A DNA stretch of 12,128 bases, taken from an uncultured Oscillospiraceae bacterium. Lineage in GTDB: Bacteria > Bacillota > Clostridia > Oscillospirales > Acutalibacteraceae. The notes beneath the pieces were generated by a model. That model ran no database searches. It was not told where the DNA came from and worked only from the letters and a program-made list of their open reading frames with translations. The DNA lies in the NCBI GenBank assembly GCA_900549675.1, contig URPG01000034.1, positions 1 to 12,128 on the forward strand. The letters are read 5' to 3'. Shown one piece after another: positions 7,051 through 12,128 of this stretch. A program made the translations under genes and the position numbers. Every line of letters begins with the position of its first letter. The stretch's first letter is position 1.

Positions 7051-8547
7051 ATGAGCTTTGAAGATAAACGTCAGAAACGGCAGCGGCCCAGCCGGGAATT
7101 TAGCGATATCGGTGTGAACATTGAGAGAACTCCCCCCAGACAGACACGTGCTGCCCCAGAGCGAGCGGACAGAAAACCTCCCTCCCGTATTTCACGCGGT
7201 ATTGATTTAGAAGGTGTGCCTACCCGAACACCGCATCGGCCGCCTGATGCTGATTTTGATTTTCGCAGTTTTGGAGAATCATCCAGACCGTCCAGAATCA
7301 TTCGTTTGGGAGATAGCAGTCCCGCTCCGCGTCCTGAAGAGTCTGTACATAGCCGCCAGAGGAATACAAGAGAGCGTTCTCGAGCAAAAAAATCGCAAGA
7401 AAAAGGTTCCAAAGAAAAAAAGAAACCCAAACAAAGAAAACCGCAATCTCAGAGAGAGCAATTTCGGGAATCATCGGTTTCTCCGCCGAGAGCCAGAACA
7501 CAAACAAGAGGAAAACCTAAAAAACGGCTTAAGCCGCAGGTGAAACGTGCTTTAAGAAATATAATTTCTGTTTTTGTATTAGTAAGTGCGCTGCTGCTTT
7601 TTATTTTTCTTGTGTTTAAAGTAGATACGATAAAAGTCAGCGGGGAAAACCCTTATACCAATGAACAGGTCATTGAAGTCAGCAAATTGGAAAGGGGAGA
7701 TAACCTAATCTTTTTGCCGGCAAAATCAGCCAAAGAAAACATTGCTCGTCGTATGCCTTATATCGAATCTGTGAAAATTAAGAGGAAATTGCCGGGAACA
7801 GTAGAGATTGTTGTTCATCCTTTGACAGTTGAAGTCAGTGTGGCAAAAGGACAACAGTGGATTTATACCAATCGAGAAGGAAAAATTGCTGAAATAGCAG
7901 ATTTGCCGAAAAAGCAGACACTGGAAATAAAAGGATTACCGCTAAAAGAGCCGAAGGCGGGCGGGTTTCTGTCTGTTGAGGAGGAAGAAGCCGAAACAGC
8001 GTATCAAGAGATTATGCGTTCTTTACAAGAAGAAAAAGTTTTTTCGGACTGTCGTTCTTTGGATATGTCCAATCTTTATGATATTCGTCTGGATTATGCC
8101 AGTCGGATTGAAATAAAACTGGGAAGTACGGCGGATTTAGCCTATAAATTGCACTTTGCTTTTAATTTAATCCAAAATAATATTGCCGAAGATGAAAAGG
8201 GCACGCTGGATGTATCTCTTGTGAAGGAAAACAGCCGCGGTATTTTTACACCTGCTGTACAGGGAGATGGCTTAACAGACAATGGAAATAAAGCAGCAAA
8301 TGTGCAGACAAATTCCTCAGATAATTCTCCCCAAGATACGGCAGACAGTGCAGGCACTTCGTCGCAGGGGGAAAATGATTATGCTAATCCGGAAAATGAC
8401 ACCTCAGTGCAAGATGGTACGGTGAATACAGATGATGATTCATTTGATGATGAGCAAAATTCTGAAAACGATGAGCTTACTGACACAGATGAGGGTACCG
8501 TAAACCAGGATAGCGACGATAATGTGACTGGATATAACGGAGTATAA
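7051..8547 (+). CDS. ftsQ: FtsQ/DivIB division protein with basic N-terminal and acidic C-terminal tails
   Basis: FtsQ/DivIB is a bitopic membrane protein that links the cytoplasmic and outer parts of the divisome through FtsL and DivIC/FtsB. At 498 residues it is long; DivIB of Bacillus has about 260. Residues 1-167 are cytoplasmic, rich in Arg, Lys, Pro and Ser, with a KEKKKPKQRK-like stretch near 121-130. A single transmembrane helix spans about 171-189. A POTRA domain follows (about 191-260, starting VDTIKVSGE), then the FtsQ beta domain to about 400. The last 95 residues are a low-complexity outer tail with about 25 Asp/Glu and one Lys, rich in Asn, Ser, Thr and Gly. The ATG follows AAGGAG (7039-7044). 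The two ends are probably disordered. The core assignment is firm; the tails' functions are unknown. Confidence 0.9.
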   Translation: MSFEDKRQKRQRPSREFSDIGVNIERTPPRQTRAAPERADRKPPSRISRGIDLEGVPTRTPHRPPDADFDFRSFGESSRPSRIIRLGDSSPAPRPEESVHSRQRNTRERSRAKKSQEKGSKEKKKPKQRKPQSQREQFRESSVSPPRARTQTRGKPKKRLKPQVKRALRNIISVFVLVSALLLFIFLVFKVDTIKVSGENPYTNEQVIEVSKLERGDNLIFLPAKSAKENIARRMPYIESVKIKRKLPGTVEIVVHPLTVEVSVAKGQQWIYTNREGKIAEIADLPKKQTLEIKGLPLKEPKAGGFLSVEEEEAETAYQEIMRSLQEEKVFSDCRSLDMSNLYDIRLDYASRIEIKLGSTADLAYKLHFAFNLIQNNIAEDEKGTLDVSLVKENSRGIFTPAVQGDGLTDNGNKAANVQTNSSDNSPQDTADSAGTSSQGENDYANPENDTSVQDGTVNTDDDSFDDEQNSENDELTDTDEGTVNQDSDDNVTGYNGV

Positions 8548-8580
8548 GAAGGAACTAACTGTTCAATTTATCCAAAGGAA

Positions 8581-8604
8581 AGGAGAGAATATTTGATTTT
8601 TTAG
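8581..8604 (+). other. Orphan Shine-Dalgarno site with a three-codon open frame
   Basis: AGGAG at 8581-8585, inside a longer purine run, is followed after 7 bases by TTG ATT TTT TAG (8593-8604). It is either a minimal leader peptide, the remains of a lost gene, or a chance purine stretch. Confidence 0.25.
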
Positions 8605-8606
8605 GG

Positions 8607-8722
8607 TGTAAAGGGGTAAATGTTTAAAATAGTTGTGTTTTTTGAATAAACTTCTTGAAATTTTATCAAAAAAGTGATAGATTATACCATGTAGACTCAA
8701 ATTAAACGTATTTCCCTTTACA
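8607..8722. repeat. 9-base inverted repeat flanking the ftsZ promoter
   Basis: TGTAAAGGG (8607-8615) and its perfect reverse complement CCCTTTACA (8714-8722) lie 98 bases apart, one on each side of the candidate promoter. They could be paired protein-binding sites, or chance. Confidence 0.4.
8655..8683 (+). promoter_or_regulatory. Candidate ftsZ promoter with operator-like spacer repeat
   Basis: TTGAAA (8655-8660) and TAGATT (8678-8683) are separated by 17 bases, and a TGA at 8675-8677 gives an extended -10 (TGn). The spacer contains TATCA, six bases, then TGATA (8664-8679), a symmetric element overlapping the -10. The leader to the ftsZ start would be about 130 bases. The -10 matches consensus at four of six positions. 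Confidence 0.4.
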
Positions 8723-8821
8723 GGCTGGAAAATAAGAAATGTGTTTGGTTGCCATAGAAAGAACTGGACTTTCAAATAAAAGAGAAATTTAGGAAGTAAA
8801 ATAGGCCAAGGAGGAAAAATT

Positions 8822-9967
8822 ATGCCTTTTGAAGTTGATAATTTACTGGATGAAACCCCACAAAAAATAAAAGTAGTTGGTGTCGGCGGTGGCGGCGGGA
8901 ATGCCGTAAATAGAATTGCTATGGCTGGTGTAAGAAGTGTTGAGCTGGTTTGTATGAATACAGATAAGCAGGCCTTGCTTCGTTCACAGGCTGCGATTAA
9001 GGTGCAGCTGGGCGAAAAGCTGACAGCAGGACGCGGTGCGGGTTCTAAACCGGAAATTGGTGCAAAGGCGGCGGAAGAAAGCCAAGAAATAATTGAAAAC
9101 ACACTTCGCGATGCCGATATGGTTTTTGTCACAGCCGGTATGGGAGGCGGAACCGGAACAGGTGCCGCACCTAAAGTTGCTAAGATTGCGAAAGATTTAG
9201 GCGCTTTGACAGTTGGTATTGTCACCAAGCCCTTTGCTTTTGAAGGCAGACGCAGAATGGAACAAGCTGACGCAGGTATTGCAGCGTTAAGAGAGCATGT
9301 GGACTCCTTGGTAGTTATCCCCAATGAAAGATTGAAATTGGTTTCAGAAGAAAGAATTACACTGGCCAACGCTTTTCAGGTTGCCGATGATGTTTTAAGA
9401 CAAGGCGTGCAGAGTATTTCTGATTTGATTCAGCTGCCCGGTATTGTCAATCTGGATTTTGAAGATGTCAAGTCTGTTATGCAGAATGCCGGTTATGCTC
9501 ATATGGGCGTTGGTCATGCCAATGGCAAGGATAAGGCAGAACAAGCAGCTATGGCTGCTATCTCCAGTCCGCTTTTGGAAACCAAAATTGCCGGTGCCAG
9601 GGGTGTCATCATCAATATTACTTCTTCTCCGGATATCGCGCTGGATGAAATTGATACTGCATCACAAATTGTCACAGAACGTGCTCATCCGGATGCCAAC
9701 ATCATCTGGGGTGCTACCTTTGATGAAAATATGGAAGATGCCATGCATGTCACTGTCATTGCTACAGGCTTTGAAGGCATGAATGGCGAAGAAACTGAAA
9801 GAGCTGTTGCTCCGAATCTTTTGGATATCGATGAGGATGATTTCTTGGCAGAAACGATTACGGCGACACCAAATACCAATCGTTCTTCAGAACCTAAAGT
9901 GGATCCGGCTGTGATTGATGATGACGATACCTTCACAGATATTATGTCAATTTTTAATCGCAAATAG
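8822..9967 (+). CDS. ftsZ: FtsZ cell division GTPase
   Basis: FtsZ is the tubulin-like GTPase that polymerises into the cytoplasmic Z ring and positions septal synthesis. The 381-residue protein has the N-terminal glycine-rich nucleotide loop GVGGGGGNAVNR at residues 20-31, the tubulin signature GGGTGTG at 108-114, and the T7 synergy loop NLDFEDV at 210-216 with catalytic acids D212 and D215. The globular core ends near residue 319. An acidic linker of about 50 residues leads to the conserved C-terminal peptide DIMSIFNRK (373-381), which binds membrane tethers and regulators. A strong AAGGAGG site precedes the ATG. No ftsA is adjacent, so tethering may depend on SepF or an FtsA encoded elsewhere. 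It is the last gene of the dcw cluster and probably has its own promoter. Confidence 0.98.
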   Translation: MPFEVDNLLDETPQKIKVVGVGGGGGNAVNRIAMAGVRSVELVCMNTDKQALLRSQAAIKVQLGEKLTAGRGAGSKPEIGAKAAEESQEIIENTLRDADMVFVTAGMGGGTGTGAAPKVAKIAKDLGALTVGIVTKPFAFEGRRRMEQADAGIAALREHVDSLVVIPNERLKLVSEERITLANAFQVADDVLRQGVQSISDLIQLPGIVNLDFEDVKSVMQNAGYAHMGVGHANGKDKAEQAAMAAISSPLLETKIAGARGVIINITSSPDIALDEIDTASQIVTERAHPDANIIWGATFDENMEDAMHVTVIATGFEGMNGEETERAVAPNLLDIDEDDFLAETITATPNTNRSSEPKVDPAVIDDDDTFTDIMSIFNRK

Positions 9968-10000
9968 AGATAAATTAAATTCGATAATGATAAAACAGAA

Positions 10001-10044
10001 GATGTTGCTGATGAACCGCTTGGGGATCGGCGGCATCTTTTCTG
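10001..10044 (+). terminator. Probable intrinsic terminator after ftsZ
   Basis: Arms 10001-10010 and 10028-10037 pair over 10 bases, three of them G-U, around a 17-base loop, followed by TTTT. Outer bases CAGAA (9996-10000) and TTCTG (10040-10044) could extend the stem but would use part of the T-run. It sits 34 bases after the ftsZ stop. The wobble pairs, large loop and short T-run make it weaker than the murA terminator. Confidence 0.5.
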
Positions 10045-10049
10045 ATATG

Positions 10050-10056
10050 AGGAAGG
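10050..10056 (+). promoter_or_regulatory. Shine-Dalgarno site fixing the start of the VOC gene
   Basis: AGGAAGG lies 8 bases before ATG 10065. The frame is open further upstream into ftsZ, but those codons run through the hairpin and lack a ribosome binding site. Confidence 0.65.
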
Positions 10057-10064
10057 AAAACAAA

Positions 10065-10466
10065 ATGAAAAAATTGATTCAGGGTATTCATCATGTAGCC
10101 ATTCGTCCGACCACTCAAAATTACCAAAGAACAATTTCTTTTTATACGGAAATTCTGGGACTTGAAATAATCAATCGCTGGGGAACAGAGGAAAAGCCAA
10201 AATGTATGATTTCTACAGGAGATAACAGCTGTATAGAGGTCTTGTCCGGAGGGAAATCAGATGATTTAGGAGAAGGGGCACATTCACATCTGGCATTTCA
10301 GACTCAATCTTTGGAAGAGCTTGTGGAACGTGTGCGGTCAGCGGGATATGAAATTACAACAGAACCAATGGAGATTGTGATTGAGGGTGAGAAACCGATT
10401 CCGGCTACTATTGCCTTCTGCAAAGGTCCTGTGAGTGAAACCATAGAGTTCTTTCAAGTCAAATAG
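10065..10466 (+). CDS. VOC (glyoxalase/dioxygenase-fold) family protein
   Basis: This 133-residue cytoplasmic protein belongs to the vicinal oxygen chelate superfamily, small metal-dependent enzymes built from paired beta-alpha-beta-beta-beta units. The opening IHHVAIRPTTQNYQRTISFY and the LGLEIINRW strand are typical of its glyoxalase I-like members. The four likely metal ligands are in place: H10, E58 in CIEVLSG, H75 in HSHLAF and E128 in TIEFF. The length is that of a single-chain glyoxalase I or methylmalonyl-CoA epimerase, and it could act on methylglyoxal-thiol adducts or on another substrate; sequence alone does not decide. It follows ftsZ after a probable terminator and precedes the fumarase-like gene by 41 bases, so it may be cotranscribed with that gene. 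Confidence 0.85.
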   Translation: MKKLIQGIHHVAIRPTTQNYQRTISFYTEILGLEIINRWGTEEKPKCMISTGDNSCIEVLSGGKSDDLGEGAHSHLAFQTQSLEELVERVRSAGYEITTEPMEIVIEGEKPIPATIAFCKGPVSETIEFFQVK

Positions 10467-10507
10467 ACATATTTCTTTTGACTTTGACATAGAATAGGAG
10501 ATAATAC

Positions 10508-11035
10508 ATGGCTACGATGAAAGTTTATGCAGATGAGATTGAAAAAGCGGCACAAGAGTTGCGGGCAGGGAATAGGGTGCTTTTTTCGGGTGTGGTTTAC
10601 ACCTCACGTGACGCCGCTCATAAACGGATTACCGAATTATTGGATAAAAATGAAGAACTGCCTTATAATTTGAAAAATGCTACTATTTATTATGCAGGCC
10701 CTACTCCTGCACCAGCCGGTATGCCAATTGGTTCCTGCGGCCCCACAACGAGCGGACGCATGGATACCTATACCCCTCGATTTTTAGATTTAGGTCTGAA
10801 GTGTATGATCGGCAAAGGAAAACGCAGTGAAGAAGTCATTGCAGCAATGGTACGCAATCAGGCAGTTTATCTATGTGCCATTGGCGGTGCGGGTGCTCTG
10901 GCGGCGAAATGTATCAAACAGGCAGAAGTGATTGCCTTTGATGATTTGGGCTGTGAATCGGTCAAACGATTGGTGCTGGAAGATTTTCCGCTCATTACAG
11001 CGATTGATTGCTTAGGAAATAATATTGTTCGGTAA
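10508..11035 (+). CDS. Fumarate hydratase class I / L(+)-tartrate dehydratase beta-subunit family protein
   Basis: In two-subunit class I fumarases and tartrate dehydratases this small subunit joins an iron-sulfur alpha subunit to hydrate or dehydrate four-carbon dicarboxylates, here presumably fumarate and malate. The 175-residue protein is near the usual length of about 180-190. Family motifs are clear: TSRDAAHKR at 32-40, GPTTSGRMDTYTP at 78-90, IGKGKRS at 101-107, GGAGALAAKCI at 126-136 and the C-terminal EDFPLITAIDCLGNNI. The ATG has an AGGAG site at 10496-10500, 7 bases away. The alpha subunit, normally the gene just upstream, is not here; a VOC gene occupies that place. Fumarase and tartrate dehydratase beta subunits cannot be told apart confidently from this sequence. 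Confidence 0.88.
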   Translation: MATMKVYADEIEKAAQELRAGNRVLFSGVVYTSRDAAHKRITELLDKNEELPYNLKNATIYYAGPTPAPAGMPIGSCGPTTSGRMDTYTPRFLDLGLKCMIGKGKRSEEVIAAMVRNQAVYLCAIGGAGALAAKCIKQAEVIAFDDLGCESVKRLVLEDFPLITAIDCLGNNIVR

Positions 11036-11072
11036 TGCAGAAGTGTTTTTGTAAACAAAACGGGGAGGGACA

Positions 11073-12128
11073 ATGGATTTTTTGATGAAGCTTTGGATAA
11101 AAGAATATCCTGAGAAGGCACATGATACAACAGTGAGAATGAGATGTGGAAAATTAGCGGGAACCATCGGTGTAATCTCCAATATTGTGCTGTTCGGCAT
11201 TAAGCTGTTGGCAGGTCTTATTTCCGGCAGTGTAGCGATGATTGCCGATGCGGTTAACAACCTGTCCGATTCTGCCTCTTCTGTGGTGACAGCCATTGGA
11301 TTTAAGCTTTCTGAAAAGCCGGCGGACGATAAACATCCCTTTGGCCATGCTAGAATTGAATATCTTTCCGGTATGATTGTTTCGTTCCTGATTATTTTTG
11401 TTGGCTTTCAATTGGGTTTCTCTTCCATTCAAAAAATAATTCATCCTGAGCCAACACATTTTCCTCCTCTCGTGATTTTAGTCATTTCTATTGCACTTAA
11501 AATTTGGCAAAGTTTTTTTTATCAACAAGTAGGCAAGAAAATTCAGTCGTCAGCCCTTTTAGCTACAGCTGTGGACAGCCGCAATGATGTGGTTTCCACC
11601 GTTGTTATCTTATTAGGGGCTATTTTTACCAATTTCACGCAGATTAATTTGGATGGTTATTTAGGCGTTGCCGTAGCAATTTTTATCTTAATTTCAGGTG
11701 CACAATTGATTATGGAAACGGCTGATCCGCTTTTGGGAATCGCTCCCGATAAAGAGCTTATCCATAAAATTGTGGATAAAATTCTGTCCTATGATGGGAT
11801 TTTGGGGGTACATGATTTGACGGTTCATAATTATGGAGAGGGCCGCTGTTTTGCTTCGGTTCACTGTGAAGTTTCGGCCAAAGAAGATATTATGAAGAGT
11901 CATGATATTATTGATAATATTGAACGTGATTTTGCTGATGAAATGAATATTCAGCTGGTGATTCACCTTGACCCCGTCATTACCGACGATGAAAATACCA
12001 ATGCTTTAAAGAAAGAAATCTATGAGCAAATTCAAAAAATATATCCTAAAGCCTCAGTGCATGATTTTAGAGTGGTGTGGGGCATTACACATTCTAACGT
12101 TTTGTTCGACGTGGCGGTGCCTTTTTCA
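11073..12128 (+). CDS. Cation diffusion facilitator (CDF) family metal transporter, 3'-truncated by window edge
   Basis: CDF proteins are dimeric membrane antiporters that export divalent metals such as Zn, Mn, Fe or Co in exchange for protons. The frame is open from ATG 11073 to the last base, giving 352 residues without a stop. About six transmembrane helices fill residues 30-215. Signatures are DAVNNLSDSASS in helix 2, HPFGHARIEYLSG at 88-100, and AVDSRNDVVST in helix 5. The metal-site positions read N62-xxx-D66 and D168-xxx-D172, without the histidine typical of zinc exporters. A cytoplasmic domain with HDLTVHNYG (247-255) and HLDP (298-301) follows, and continues to a second regulatory repeat at the window end. 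A GGGGAGGG site (11062-11069) precedes the ATG at short spacing; ATG 11085 is an alternative start. It starts 37 bases after the fumarase-like gene. Confidence 0.9.
   Translation, partial: MDFLMKLWIKEYPEKAHDTTVRMRCGKLAGTIGVISNIVLFGIKLLAGLISGSVAMIADAVNNLSDSASSVVTAIGFKLSEKPADDKHPFGHARIEYLSGMIVSFLIIFVGFQLGFSSIQKIIHPEPTHFPPLVILVISIALKIWQSFFYQQVGKKIQSSALLATAVDSRNDVVSTVVILLGAIFTNFTQINLDGYLGVAVAIFILISGAQLIMETADPLLGIAPDKELIHKIVDKILSYDGILGVHDLTVHNYGEGRCFASVHCEVSAKEDIMKSHDIIDNIERDFADEMNIQLVIHLDPVITDDENTNALKKEIYEQIQKIYPKASVHDFRVVWGITHSNVLFDVAVPFS

Larger units (their letters stand above)
8548..8821 (+). other. 274-base non-coding region between ftsQ and ftsZ
   Basis: No credible gene lies here on either strand. 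The AT-rich region holds an orphan Shine-Dalgarno site, a candidate promoter, a small inverted repeat in the promoter spacer and a 9-base inverted repeat flanking the promoter. The ftsZ ribosome binding site (AAGGAGGAAA, 8809-8818) closes it. In Bacillus this interval carries ylxW, ylxX, sbp and ftsA. Confidence 0.7.

Noticed and set aside
7071..7430. Minus-strand open frame of 119 codons within ftsQ
   Set aside because: It is the antisense of the Arg/Pro/Ser-rich ftsQ N-terminus, with no ribosome binding site or recognisable domain.
8563..9369. Long open frame on the minus strand (268 codons) over ftsZ and its leader
   Set aside because: It lies opposite ftsZ, has low-complexity Ala/Pro/Ser composition expected from antisense of a Gly/Ala-rich gene, and resembles no protein I know.
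9915..10064. Upstream extension of the VOC gene into ftsZ
   Set aside because: The frame is open, but the extra residues run through the terminator-like hairpin, match no VOC N-terminus, and a proper ribosome binding site supports ATG 10065.
9685..10134. Minus-strand open frame spanning the end of ftsZ and the start of the VOC gene
   Set aside because: It overlaps two well-supported plus-strand genes and has a Ser-rich translation without a family signature.
10484..10489. Perfect TTGACA hexamer before the fumarase-like gene
   Set aside because: No -10 element occurs at 16-18 bases; the fitting position falls on the start codon.
10478..10505. TTGACT, 16 bases, GATAAT promoter-like match before the fumarase-like gene
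   Set aside because: The -10 ends two bases before the ATG, so transcription would begin inside the gene and exclude its ribosome binding site.
11045..11061. TTTTG-TAAA-CAAAA inverted repeat before the CDF gene
   Set aside because: Five mostly A-T pairs with no following T-run; too weak to call a terminator or operator.

Overview
The window is a stretch of ordinary chromosome from a Gram-positive Firmicute, most likely a Clostridia member (Lachnospiraceae or a relative). The evidence is AG-rich Shine-Dalgarno sites before nearly every gene, moderate-to-low GC, a class B penicillin-binding protein with two PASTA domains, an EPQ-N-DFIF type FtsW, a FtsQ/DivIB with a large cytoplasmic tail, and FtsZ without FtsA beside it. 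All nine genes are on the plus strand. The first and last run off the window edges.

Positions 1-9967 are a compact division and cell wall (dcw) cluster: class B PBP (partial), mraY, ftsW/spoVE, murG, murA, ftsQ/divIB, ftsZ. The proteins act in sequence. MurA makes the first committed UDP-MurNAc precursor. MraY moves the finished UDP-MurNAc-pentapeptide to undecaprenyl phosphate (lipid I). MurG adds GlcNAc (lipid II). FtsW polymerises lipid II and the PBP crosslinks it. FtsQ and FtsZ organise the division site. No Mur ligase (murC, D, E, F), murB or ftsA lies between these genes, so they must be encoded elsewhere. Candidate sigma-A promoters lie before ftsW, murG and ftsZ. A hairpin precedes the murA ribosome binding site, and an intrinsic terminator separates murA from ftsQ, so the cluster is probably several overlapping transcription units.

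Positions 9968-12128 lie after a weaker terminator-like hairpin downstream of ftsZ and hold unrelated metabolic genes: a small VOC/glyoxalase-fold protein, a fumarase/tartrate dehydratase beta-subunit protein without an adjacent alpha subunit, and a 3'-truncated cation diffusion facilitator transporter.

I found no mobile element, CRISPR array, tRNA, rRNA, phage gene or defence system, and no convincing undescribed system. The observations worth checking are small: the gene content of the dcw cluster, the charge-polarised FtsQ, the leader structures of murA and ftsZ, and the lone fumarase beta subunit.
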